Source: DAOPXV01 sp035352535 (GTDB taxonomy: Bacteria > Muiribacteriota > UBA9980). From it: a DNA stretch of 40,597 bases. Below the pieces are notes generated by a model that searched no databases, was not told the DNA's origin, and saw nothing but the letters and a program-made list of their open reading frames with translations. The stretch lies in assembly GCA_964545075.1 (NCBI GenBank), contig CAZJFS010000022.1, forward strand, positions 1 through 40,597, read 5' to 3'. Both the position numbers and the translations under genes were made by a program. Below, one piece after another: positions 24,583-33,135 of the stretch; the stretch's first letter is position 1; each line of letters begins with the position of its first letter.

Positions 24583-27297
24583 TTAAATGACATATTTTTC
24601 GAGCTGGGCTATGATAGAATTAGCCTTTGCTATTTTTTCCTCATCCGGACCGGCGTCCCCCGCTTCCCGGCCATCTCCGGCACCTGAGCTCCCAACGCGT
24701 CCATGAGAGCCGGCCGCCAGCTTTATATAATTCTTAAAAACTTCAAGAGTTTCACGGGTCTTGCCAAGACTTCTTAACGTCATTCCCTTAAGATATAACG
24801 CCGGCGTATCGCCCGGAACAAGTTCCAGCGCGCGGTCAAAACATTTAATCGCTTCTTCCGGCTGCCCTATATTTTTAAGCGCATCGCCTTTTTCGCGCCA
24901 CACAGCCGCGTTTTTATCGTCTATACCAAGTATCAGCTCATAAACCGCGACAGCCTCGCGATTCTTGCCCATTTTATATAACAGGCCGCCTTTTTTAACC
25001 AGGATTCTGACGTTTCCAGGCTCAAGTTCAAGGAATTTATCAAAGCATGTAACCGCGTCATTGCGTTTTTTCAATTTTTCGAAAATCTCGCCTTTATAAA
25101 GCCATGCTAATTTTTCAGACGGGGTCAACGCGAGGCATCTGTCTAAATATAAAAGAGCGGAATCGAAACTACCGGTTTGATTCAACGCCATGCCCTTATA
25201 AAGAAGGGCTTCTGAATTTTTAGGATCTATCTCCTTCAATATGCCGTCGAAACATTTAATGGCGTCGGAATACAACCCCATGGCGTTCAGGCAGAAACCG
25301 CGGCCGAATAAGGCGCCCGCGTGTTTCGAATCGGCCTGAATCAGCTGTTCGAAACAAATTAACGCCTTATCGTATTTCATCATTTTTTTCAGGCAGTTCC
25401 CGCGGCCATAAACCGAGGCCGGGTCGGAAGGACTTATAACCAGGGCTTTATCATAAAATTCAAGAGCCTCTTTGATATTTTCGCTTACATAATATACGTC
25501 GCCGATCTCGCGCAGCGTTTGATGGTCAGCCGGCTTTATTTCAAGAGCTTTTTGATAATTTTTTAACGCGGCTTCATAATCTTCCAGCGCTTTGCGGCAA
25601 GCGCCGATCCCGCGAAAAGCCTCGTAATTTTTAGGGTCTATAGCTATAACGCGCTCAAACGCGTCAATCGATTCCAGATGGCGGCCAAGTTCTCTTAAAA
25701 CCGAGGCTCTGGCAATCAAAGCGCCTGCGTCGTCCGGCTTTAAGGCGATGGCCGTATCGAAGCACGCGAGCGCGTCCGCGAGAGAGCTTCGCAGGAGCGA
25801 AAGTCCTTTCCCCATCAATGTTTCAAAAGAATCGCCGGCCGCGTGCAATGCGCTGGGCTCGGAAGGTCCGCGCGAATCGAGTTTTTTTATAATTTCTTTT
25901 ATATTAGCCGTCAATTCGTCGTTTCCAACCGGACAATATTTAAGGAAATTTTTGTATGATTCGACGGCTTCGCTTATCTTGAATAATTTTTCCAGCGAGA
26001 CGGCCCTTTTTATCCAGAGATCGGACTGCTCCGGCCTCATGTCGATAGCCCTGTCGTATAACGCTATGGCGTCGGCCGGACGGCCCATATCGCATAAGAG
26101 CATGCCTTTGTTTATGATCGCCGAGGCATCCTTCGGATCGAGCTTTATCGCCTCGTCGAAGCACGCCAGGGAATCCTGCTTTTTCCCGATGTTGAAAAGC
26201 GCCAGGCCCTTCCCCGCCCAGGCGGCGGCGGATCTAGGATTTAGCGAAATAACCTTGTTGAAGCACAGGACGGCTTCGGAAAAATTCCCGGCCCGCATAT
26301 TCGCGGTGCCCTTGCTGTGCCATGCATGTGAACTATCCGGCGTAAGCGCCGTGACTTTATCGAAACAACCTACCGCCTCGAACAGTTGCCCGGCATTTAA
26401 GAGGCATTCGCCACGGCCGAGCCAGGCGTCCGAATAGTTAGGATCGATCTCTATAGCCTTCATATAGCATTCAAGTTCCCGGGCGGCTTCGCCCAGGTCT
26501 CTAAGCGTTACTCCCTTTAAATACAATGCTTTTGAATATTCAGGGTCTAATTCAAGCGCCTTTTCATAATGCTGAAGGGCGTCCGCGTGCTTTTTCTGGA
26601 AAGCCAGCACCATCGCCTGACTGCACCAGCAGCGCGGATCGGCTTCACCCAGGCTCGCGTAACAGGACATGGCTTCTTCAAGTTTTCCCATCCTGAAAAG
26701 GATATTTCCGCGGTTTATAGAGGCTTCCGAATACGATGCGTCAACCGCCAGCGCTTTCGTGTAAAATTCCAGCGCGTCATGAAGGCGGCCGATCTTTTCA
26801 AGCACGAGACCTTTCGCCATAATTATTTTCGGATCGGCCGGACTCGCCTGAACGGCTTTTTCGATAGCCGCCAGCGCGTCTGAATTTTTATTCAGATCAA
26901 GCAGGACCAGACATTTTTCATGAAGAGCATTCGAATGCGCCGGACTTATCATAACGGCCTTATCAAAACAATAAATAGACTCGTTGAATTTACGCAAAAT
27001 ATTTTTAAGCAGAAGCCCCTTCATATACCAGGCTTCAGCATGGCGCGGATTTATCTGAATGGTTTTTTCGTAACATTTTATCGCGTCCTCATGTTTTCCG
27101 AGATCCGCGAGAGTGATAGATTTATAAAACCATGCGTCTGAATTTTCGGGTTCTATCGCGATAACTTTTTCGTAACACTCTAATGCCTGCTCTAAATTAT
27201 GGGAAGATGCATGCACCATACCCGCGTTTATTAGTTCTTCAACATCTTTGTTCCCCCGGCCGCCGCCGAAGATCTTAAAACCGCTTTTCCAATCCAT
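24583..27297 (-). CDS. Cytoplasmic protein with 24 TPR repeats
   Basis: 904 residues, almost wholly TPR: I count 13 consecutive 34-residue units, a linker around residue 450 (DSRGPSEPSALHAAGD), then 11 more units, and a Gly-rich tail before a final helix AKANSIIAQLEKYVI. The units show the consensus xAWxxKGxxLxxLGxxxEAxxCYxKAIxLDPxx. There is no signal peptide or membrane segment and no catalytic domain, so it is a scaffold binding other proteins. AAAGGG precedes the ATG by eight bases, and a promoter lies at 27372-27344. It is transcribed away from the peptidase gene at 27525, whose own promoter is also in the shared 227-base gap. The partner is unknown. Confidence 0.9.
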   Translation of the reverse strand: MDWKSGFKIFGGGRGNKDVEELINAGMVHASSHNLEQALECYEKVIAIEPENSDAWFYKSITLADLGKHEDAIKCYEKTIQINPRHAEAWYMKGLLLKNILRKFNESIYCFDKAVMISPAHSNALHEKCLVLLDLNKNSDALAAIEKAVQASPADPKIIMAKGLVLEKIGRLHDALEFYTKALAVDASYSEASINRGNILFRMGKLEEAMSCYASLGEADPRCWCSQAMVLAFQKKHADALQHYEKALELDPEYSKALYLKGVTLRDLGEAARELECYMKAIEIDPNYSDAWLGRGECLLNAGQLFEAVGCFDKVTALTPDSSHAWHSKGTANMRAGNFSEAVLCFNKVISLNPRSAAAWAGKGLALFNIGKKQDSLACFDEAIKLDPKDASAIINKGMLLCDMGRPADAIALYDRAIDMRPEQSDLWIKRAVSLEKLFKISEAVESYKNFLKYCPVGNDELTANIKEIIKKLDSRGPSEPSALHAAGDSFETLMGKGLSLLRSSLADALACFDTAIALKPDDAGALIARASVLRELGRHLESIDAFERVIAIDPKNYEAFRGIGACRKALEDYEAALKNYQKALEIKPADHQTLREIGDVYYVSENIKEALEFYDKALVISPSDPASVYGRGNCLKKMMKYDKALICFEQLIQADSKHAGALFGRGFCLNAMGLYSDAIKCFDGILKEIDPKNSEALLYKGMALNQTGSFDSALLYLDRCLALTPSEKLAWLYKGEIFEKLKKRNDAVTCFDKFLELEPGNVRILVKKGGLLYKMGKNREAVAVYELILGIDDKNAAVWREKGDALKNIGQPEEAIKCFDRALELVPGDTPALYLKGMTLRSLGKTRETLEVFKNYIKLAAGSHGRVGSSGAGDGREAGDAGPDEEKIAKANSIIAQLEKYVI

Positions 27298-27339
27298 GAG
27301 AGAAACCCTTTCGACTTAATTTGAATACGACTCGCAAGT

Positions 27340-27372
27340 AGAGATTCTATAACATTAATCTCTTAAAATCAA
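27340..27372 (-). promoter_or_regulatory. Promoter of the 24-TPR gene with overlapping inverted repeat
   Basis: On the minus strand TTGATT (27372-27367), 17-base spacer, TAGAAT (27349-27344); transcript start near 27337. A seven-bp inverted repeat, agagatt (27340-27346) with aatctct (27357-27363), lies across the -10 box and spacer, so it could be an operator. Confidence 0.55.
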
Positions 27373-27435
27373 TAGGTAAAATCATAAAGTGAAATTTTTA
27401 ATCCGCGAACGCTGAAAATCATGAACAAATTGAAA

Positions 27436-27464
27436 TTGAAATTTCAGTTTTTATATGATATAAT
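27436..27464 (+). promoter_or_regulatory. Sigma-70-like promoter of the TPR/peptidase gene
   Basis: TTGAAA (27436-27441), 17-base spacer, TATAAT (27459-27464), immediately followed by an overlapping second TATAAT (27464-27469). Leader of about 54 bases before the ATG at 27525. Confidence 0.75.
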
Positions 27465-27524
27465 ATAATAAATAAAAATTTTTGATTGTATTAATTTTAT
27501 AATAAATAGCGGGAGGAAATCAGT

Positions 27525-28760
27525 ATGAAGAAAAGATTATTAGTTTTAACGGTCCTTTTCGCATTACTTTTCAGCGTTTCCACATCTTTCGCCGACGAAT
27601 TCAAGGCCCCCAAAAACTTGAAGGAAGCATACAACATGATGCAGGCTTCATATAAAGACTGCATGAAAGCCATCGCCGACTTTCAAACCGGGACGGCCAC
27701 GGGCGTCGAATCCGATCAAAAACTCAAAGCGTATATTTATTACAAGGCTCAGTATGAAAAGCTCCTTAAAAACAAACCGGAAGCAACTCAAACGCAGCCG
27801 CAAACCACGGCTGCAACGCCGGAAACCCAGGCTGCAACCGCTAGTTCATCGAATTATGAAAAACTCGCGGCAAGTATAAAAAAATATGACGCCAAAATAG
27901 CCGAAGCGCCCAAAAACCCGGGCATGAGCTTTTTCCGCAAACTCTTCGGCACCAAAACCATCGCCGACTTCATGTTCGATGGCTATAAAGCGCTTCAAGC
28001 CGGAAACTTCGCGAAAGCGGAAGAAAACTTCCAGACCGCTTTAAATAAAGATTCCTCAAATAAACAGGCTTTGTTTTATCTCGCGGAGGCTAAAGCCAAA
28101 AACGGCAAAACCGCCGAAGCTGAAAAAATACTTCAAAAACTGAATTCACAATACAAAGACGACGCATGGGCAAAAGCTTTTAAAAACGTTACCGATCCGT
28201 GGGTCGAAGCCGAAGTGGCCTTCAAAATAGGCGGTTTCGATTCGCTCGATGACTATAAAAAGAAAGTGGCCGCCGGAAACCGCAAGGAACTCCATGGCGA
28301 CGAGTATTATGAAAAGTACGTAAATCCAAATACATTTAACTATTATTCGAAATCCGCTCAAAAAGAATTTGAAAGCATCGCGGGCATCGACTGCGGCGGG
28401 TTCGTCCAGAGAGTGTACATGGACCTTTGCAAACAGAATGGCATTAAAGCGCCGTTTAATTCAAAAGTCCCCGGACGCGAACTGGAAAGTTACGCGACAC
28501 AGATCACGGATGACGGAATTATACCGCCCATGACAACAAAACCAGGTGATTTTATCATCTTGAAGGAACATGACGGATGGGGTCACGCTTTCTATTTCAC
28601 CGGCCGCGACAAAGACGGAAGGCCTTTGATAGTCGAAGCATCGGGCGAAGGAAAGATACTCGCCAGACCTATGCCTGACAGATATTACGCTTATTACGGT
28701 GGAACATACAAATTCAAGGACATGGATAAGATACGCGAGAAAATGAGCGCCGCGCAGTAA
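27525..28760 (+). CDS. Secreted TPR protein with NlpC/P60-like cysteine peptidase domain
   Basis: Signal peptide MKKRLLVLTVLFALLFSVST... cleaved about SFA (residue 23). A helical N-terminal region is followed by a Thr/Gln/Ala-rich linker (residues 86-107) and a TPR-like segment (about 150-215, including YKALQAGNFAKAEENFQTAL and EAKAKNGKTAEAEKILQKL). The C-terminal domain (about 285-400) fits the NlpC/P60 or related papain-like fold: IDCGGFVQRVY with candidate nucleophile Cys290, KPGDFIILKE, GWGHAFYFTG with candidate His354, and an IVEASGEG strand. Such enzymes cut peptidoglycan peptides outside the inner membrane; the substrate here is not proven. GGGAGGA lies seven bases before the ATG. Confidence 0.8.
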   Translation: MKKRLLVLTVLFALLFSVSTSFADEFKAPKNLKEAYNMMQASYKDCMKAIADFQTGTATGVESDQKLKAYIYYKAQYEKLLKNKPEATQTQPQTTAATPETQAATASSSNYEKLAASIKKYDAKIAEAPKNPGMSFFRKLFGTKTIADFMFDGYKALQAGNFAKAEENFQTALNKDSSNKQALFYLAEAKAKNGKTAEAEKILQKLNSQYKDDAWAKAFKNVTDPWVEAEVAFKIGGFDSLDDYKKKVAAGNRKELHGDEYYEKYVNPNTFNYYSKSAQKEFESIAGIDCGGFVQRVYMDLCKQNGIKAPFNSKVPGRELESYATQITDDGIIPPMTTKPGDFIILKEHDGWGHAFYFTGRDKDGRPLIVEASGEGKILARPMPDRYYAYYGGTYKFKDMDKIREKMSAAQ

Positions 28761-28866
28761 GCCGACCGTTGATCTCAAAGAAGTATGAAGAATTTTCAGA
28801 CATTATCGATCTGTAAGGACGCCCGAAAAAAAAATAAATAAATATAAAACCGGATTTTTTTACTCG

Positions 28867-28895
28867 AAGTCCTGTCATCAGGACTTATTTTCTTT
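28867..28895 (+). terminator. Intrinsic terminator after the TPR/peptidase gene
   Basis: Eight-bp stem aagtcctg (28867-28874) with caggactt (28879-28886), four-base loop TCAT, followed by a T-rich tract (ATTTTCTTTA). Confidence 0.75.
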
Positions 28896-28981
28896 ATGAT
28901 CGCCTCCACGCGGTGAGATATAAAGGCCGGTTCGCTAAACCCGACGGACAAAAGCAGGCCGGCGAAAAGCCTTGGAAAACC

Positions 28982-29010
28982 TTGAAAGACCAGGAAACAA
29001 TTAATTAAAT
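28982..29010 (+). promoter_or_regulatory. Weak candidate promoter of the MoxR/Bat operon
   Basis: TTGAAA (28982-28987), 17-base spacer, TTAAAT (29005-29010), four of six matches in the -10. It lies 27 bases before the MoxR start. The preceding bases (28922-28980) contain complementary words aaggc/gcctt and gccgg/ccggc that could fold. Confidence 0.3.
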
Positions 29011-29036
29011 AAAATTGAAAGGGAAGATAGCTCAAC

Positions 29037-30044
29037 ATGGAACAGTCACAGAAAGAAAAAGTCCTCGATTCCGAACTTTTAAAAAATTTCGCGGAATCAT
29101 ATAAAAAGCTTCAGGCTGAGATTGGAAAGGTCATAGTGGGCCAGCGCGAAGTAATAGATAAAGTGCTGATATCGCTGTTCTCGAAAGGACACGTGCTCAT
29201 AGTGGGCGTTCCGGGTCTCGCCAAAACGCTTCTTATATCCACCATATCGCGGGCATTGGATCTTTCCTTCAACCGCATACAATTCACGCCCGATCTTATG
29301 CCGTCGGACATCACCGGAACCGATATAATCGAGGAAGACCAGAAGAGCGGAGCGAGATCTTTTAAATTTATTAAGGGGCCCGTTTTTTCAAATATCGTCC
29401 TGGCCGACGAAATAAACAGAACGCCCCCTAAAACGCAGGCGGCGCTTCTTCAGGCGATGCAGGAATCCCGCGTCACCGTAAGCGGAAAAACGTACGACCT
29501 CCCGCTGCCGTTCTTCGTTCTGGCCACTCAGAACCCCATCGAACAGGAAGGGACGTACCCGCTGCCGGAAGCTCAACTCGACAGATTCATGTTCAATATC
29601 CATATCGACTATCCGGCTTTCGATGAGGAAGTCGAAATAACTAAGAACTATACTTCATCCGTTTCCCACGATATAAAGCCTGTTTTAAACGCAAAGGATA
29701 TTTTGCGGCTTCAGGATCTTGTCAGAAACGTTCCCGTTTCCGATTCGCTCGTAAAATATGCGGTGAAACTAGCCACGATGTCAAGACCCAAGGAAAATGG
29801 CAGCCCCGATATCACTAAAAAATACGTTTCGTGGGGCGCGGGCCCGCGCGCGTCGCTCTATCTCATACTCGGCGCCAAAGCCAGCGCGCTTTTAGCCGGA
29901 AGAACCGCCGTTTCAAAGGACGATATAAAATTCGTCGCCCAGTCGGTTCTAAGACACAGGATAATAACCAACTTCCAGGCCGAAGCGGACGGCGTGAATT
30001 CGCTTGCGGTAATCGACGAGATAATTAAGAACGTTTCAGAATAG
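29037..30044 (+). CDS. MoxR-family AAA+ ATPase
   Basis: First gene of a seven-gene operon. 335 residues with the MoxR variant of Walker A, GVPGLAKT (57-64), Walker B VLADE (121-125) within NIVLADEINRTPPKTQAALL, the sensor 1 ATQNP, the sequence EGTYPLPEAQLDRFMF containing the arginine finger region, and a helical lid domain at the C-terminus. MoxR ATPases are cytoplasmic chaperones that act with VWA-domain proteins, which here are encoded directly downstream. AAAGGGAAG lies about ten bases before the ATG. Confidence 0.95.
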   Translation: MEQSQKEKVLDSELLKNFAESYKKLQAEIGKVIVGQREVIDKVLISLFSKGHVLIVGVPGLAKTLLISTISRALDLSFNRIQFTPDLMPSDITGTDIIEEDQKSGARSFKFIKGPVFSNIVLADEINRTPPKTQAALLQAMQESRVTVSGKTYDLPLPFFVLATQNPIEQEGTYPLPEAQLDRFMFNIHIDYPAFDEEVEITKNYTSSVSHDIKPVLNAKDILRLQDLVRNVPVSDSLVKYAVKLATMSRPKENGSPDITKKYVSWGAGPRASLYLILGAKASALLAGRTAVSKDDIKFVAQSVLRHRIITNFQAEADGVNSLAVIDEIIKNVSE

Positions 30045-30056
30045 GTTGTAATACAA

Positions 30057-30962
30057 ATGCCTGAATCAGGACAAAAATATAAATATTTCGATCCGGTCAC
30101 GCTGGCAAAGGTCCAGAACATGAAACTCGCGGCGCAACTCATCGTCGACGGATTCATGACCGGGCATCATAAATCCCATTTCAGGGGTTTCAACGTCGAG
30201 TTCTCGCAGCACCGCCAGTACATGCCAGGCGACGAAATCCGAAACATCGATTGGAAGATATACGCCAAGACCGACAGATATTTCGTAAAGGAATTCGAGG
30301 AAGACACGAACCTCAAGGCCTATGTACTCGTCGACTGCTCCAAGTCCATGATGTTTAAGCCCGAAGGCTCCGCGCTTTCGAAGTTCGATTACGCGTGCTT
30401 TCTGACCATAGCGCTTTCATATATCATTTTAAAGCAGCAGGACTCGGCCGGCCTCGTCACCTTCGCCGACAGCGTAATGAATTTCATACCGCCGTCCTCG
30501 CACACCAGCCATTTCAAGGTTATACTGGAAGAACTCGAAAGCGTTAAACACGGAACGAAGACCAATATCAGCGAAAGCTTTCACGAACTGGCCACGCGCA
30601 TCAAAAGACGCGGCCTAATAATAGTTCTGACGGATCTCTATGACGACGAGAACGAGGTCATAAAAAGCCTGAAGCATTTCAGGCATAAGCACCACGAAGT
30701 AGCTATTTTCCATCTTCTCTCAAAATTCGAGATGGAACTTCCAATTTCCGGCGAAACCGAATTCGTCGGGCTCGAAAACGACGGAAGACTCGTCACTAAC
30801 GTCGAGATGCTCAGAAACGATTATAAGCTCGTTCTGAACGGCTTCATCGAAGACTTCAAGCGGCGGTGCGCGCAATCTTATATCGACTATAACCTCGTTT
30901 CAATCGATACGCCCATAGATAAAGCTCTTTCAACCTATCTGGTAAAGAGGGCGAGACGCTGA
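30057..30962 (+). CDS. DUF58 family protein (VWA-like)
   Basis: 301-residue soluble protein with the DUF58 core: GFNVEFSQHRQYMPGDEIRN, IDWKIYAKTDRYFVKEF, and the VWA-like metal site DCSKS (93-97, DxSxS). A later LIIVLTDLYDD block supplies a possible second metal ligand. DUF58 proteins nearly always sit beside moxR, as here, and are thought to be MoxR clients or adaptors at the membrane. It begins 12 bases after moxR and no strong Shine-Dalgarno is seen. There is no transmembrane segment, unlike many longer DUF58 members. Confidence 0.93.
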   Translation: MPESGQKYKYFDPVTLAKVQNMKLAAQLIVDGFMTGHHKSHFRGFNVEFSQHRQYMPGDEIRNIDWKIYAKTDRYFVKEFEEDTNLKAYVLVDCSKSMMFKPEGSALSKFDYACFLTIALSYIILKQQDSAGLVTFADSVMNFIPPSSHTSHFKVILEELESVKHGTKTNISESFHELATRIKRRGLIIVLTDLYDDENEVIKSLKHFRHKHHEVAIFHLLSKFEMELPISGETEFVGLENDGRLVTNVEMLRNDYKLVLNGFIEDFKRRCAQSYIDYNLVSIDTPIDKALSTYLVKRARR

Positions 30963-30963
30963 T

Positions 30964-33114
30964 ATGCCTTCATTTTCATTTTTAAACGCTTCGTTTTTAT
31001 ATTATCTTCCGCTTCTGGGGCTTCCGGTGCTCATACACCTCATTTCCCGCAAAAAGCGCAAACTGATTGAATTTCCGAGCCTTAAATTTTTAAAGACGGC
31101 TTACATGAAGCGCGTCAAGTATATAAAACTCAATGAAATGCTGCTATTGATAGTGAGAATGCTTATCGCCGCATTTCTGGTGCTGGCGTTTTCGCGCTTC
31201 TGCGCGTTCATGCCGGATCCGACGCCGGCCACGGGCTTGAGATACGCCATCGTCATGGACGACTCGTACTCGCTTCAATATGCCGCCGGCGACCGGAAAA
31301 TGATCGATAAAATGAAAAAAGAAGCATTCGAATTCGTGATGAAATTCAAGCATTCGCCCGAATTCATGCTGATTAAAACATCCGGCGGACCGATTGCTTC
31401 GAAATTTCTAAACCAGGAAAAAGCAGCGGCCGAAATAAATGCGCTGAAGGTCTCGTACGTTCCCAGGTCGCTCGCAAACACCATGGCGTCCCTCGTAAAA
31501 TCCGAACGCTACAAGGAACTCGCGGCCGTATTCGTTTTTTCGGATTTCATAGCGGCCGATCCGGGCGACGCGACGAAACTTTCGCAGCTTCTGGCTTCGG
31601 ACCAATCGATACGTCAGGGGCCGCGCGTTGAACTCTTTAATATAGGGCCGGCGGACGCGGCGGAACTTTCTAAAAACAAAAATCTTTCATTATCCGGCGT
31701 AACGCTTCCCGAAGAAAAAATAATAGCCGGAAAGACGTTTCAAATAAACGGGCGCGTTAAAAACCACTCGATCTATGAGGCGACCGCGGAAGTAAGCCTC
31801 TGGCAGGACGAATCGCTCATCGACCAGATCAAGGTCAAGGTCGACGCGAGGTCCGAATCGGATTTCACTATAAAGCACTCTTTCGCGAATTTCGGCCAGC
31901 ATGTAATGCGCCTGTCGCTTCAGGAAGACGCCGTCCGTGAAGACAATGATTTTAATTTCGTTTTAAACCCGATCTCCTCCCTCTACGTCGTGATATTATA
32001 CAGGGATAATGAAAAGCGCGCGGAAACAGGCGACTTTAAATTCATTTCAACGGCGCTGAACCCTCTTAATTCGATCTCGCTGAAGGACGGATTGATAATG
32101 CAGCCGGTCCTTGTGAACATGGCTTTTCAGGCGCCGGCGGATTTTTCGAACTACGACGCGGTTATAGTGTCGGGACTTGACGCGTTAGACGAAAGCGTCT
32201 CGGCCCGGCTTGAAAAATTCACGCTGGAAGGCGGAGGAGTCCTGATACTCCCGCCGCAGACGCTCGATCACAAAAACTTTAACCGCTCCTTCGCTAAAAT
32301 TTCACCCGTCACTTTCAGCGAATCCTCGTCGCCGGTGGCGGCGCCGAACGAGGCCAGTTTCTTCAGCCTCAGCGATATAGCCTACGATCATCCGGTATTT
32401 TCGCTTTTTAAGAACAAGGCTTCCGGCGACATAGAAAAGCCGAAATTCTTCCGCATCATCCCCGTAGATGAAAAGGCAGTCACCGTTCCCGCCGCGTCCT
32501 CCATAATAGCGCGCTTCGAACGCAACGTACCAGCCCTCGTCGAACGCAGAATCGGAAAAGGGGTTTCAATGATCTTCACCGGTTTTTTAGACTCGGTCAA
32601 TTCAAATATTCCGGCGTCGCCGCTTTTCGTGCCGCTCGTCCATCAGATCATTCATTACATAAACAAGAACAGGCTTTCGGATAAAAGGCCGCTCATAATA
32701 AACGATACCATAACCGAAACGTTCCAGGCGTCGGACAAGGTGACGAGCGTCGCCTGCCACGCTCCCGGCGACGGCGTCGAACAAAAACTCGATATTAAAA
32801 ATTCACCCGAAGGGCTTTCTGCGTCTTTTTCGGCTACGTCGGCCCCGGGCATCTATACCATATTTAAAAAGACGGAGGCCAGGATCGAAACCTTAAAACG
32901 CGCTGTCAACCGCGATCCCCGCGAATCTTCTATCGAGCGCTCTGACTGCCAGGAGATTTCAAATGCGTTCAGCAACGGCAAGATATTGAAAACCGGCGTC
33001 GCCGGAGAAACCATATATTCAGAAAAAAGAATTGAAACCACGCCGTATATTTTTTTAATGGTGCTTCTTCTCATGATGGCCGAAAACTACATCATGCTGA
33101 GACAGAACAAGTAA
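30964..33114 (+). CDS. BatA-like VWA membrane protein
   Basis: 716 residues. The BatA-type N-terminal domain (MPSFSFLNASFLYYLPLLGL, PVLIHLISRKKRK, FPSLKFLK) gives two transmembrane helices near 8-27 and 58-78. A VWA domain follows with DDSYS (99-103, a DxSxS MIDAS motif), and then a long exported region, including beta domains and an amidotransferase-like segment (ADFSNYDAVIVSGLDAL, GGGVLILPP). A C-terminal helix (FLMVLLLMMA) ends in a short basic cytoplasmic tail. One base separates the upstream TGA from this ATG. Bat proteins are implicated in envelope stress and aerotolerance in Bacteroides; function here is inferred from the family. Confidence 0.9.
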   Translation: MPSFSFLNASFLYYLPLLGLPVLIHLISRKKRKLIEFPSLKFLKTAYMKRVKYIKLNEMLLLIVRMLIAAFLVLAFSRFCAFMPDPTPATGLRYAIVMDDSYSLQYAAGDRKMIDKMKKEAFEFVMKFKHSPEFMLIKTSGGPIASKFLNQEKAAAEINALKVSYVPRSLANTMASLVKSERYKELAAVFVFSDFIAADPGDATKLSQLLASDQSIRQGPRVELFNIGPADAAELSKNKNLSLSGVTLPEEKIIAGKTFQINGRVKNHSIYEATAEVSLWQDESLIDQIKVKVDARSESDFTIKHSFANFGQHVMRLSLQEDAVREDNDFNFVLNPISSLYVVILYRDNEKRAETGDFKFISTALNPLNSISLKDGLIMQPVLVNMAFQAPADFSNYDAVIVSGLDALDESVSARLEKFTLEGGGVLILPPQTLDHKNFNRSFAKISPVTFSESSSPVAAPNEASFFSLSDIAYDHPVFSLFKNKASGDIEKPKFFRIIPVDEKAVTVPAASSIIARFERNVPALVERRIGKGVSMIFTGFLDSVNSNIPASPLFVPLVHQIIHYINKNRLSDKRPLIINDTITETFQASDKVTSVACHAPGDGVEQKLDIKNSPEGLSASFSATSAPGIYTIFKKTEARIETLKRAVNRDPRESSIERSDCQEISNAFSNGKILKTGVAGETIYSEKRIETTPYIFLMVLLLMMAENYIMLRQNK

Positions 33115-33135
33115 GCAGAAAGGAAAAAACCGGAT

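Noticed and set aside
28900..29036. Cyclic-di-GMP (GEMM) or other riboswitch before moxR
   Set aside because: Some phrases such as gcgaaaagcc recall the class, but the conserved core and receptor elements are not present in order.
28796..29038. 80-residue minus-strand frame in the gap before moxR
   Set aside because: Hydrophobic but no Shine-Dalgarno, starts at the moxR start codon, and runs through the terminator-flanking AT-rich DNA.
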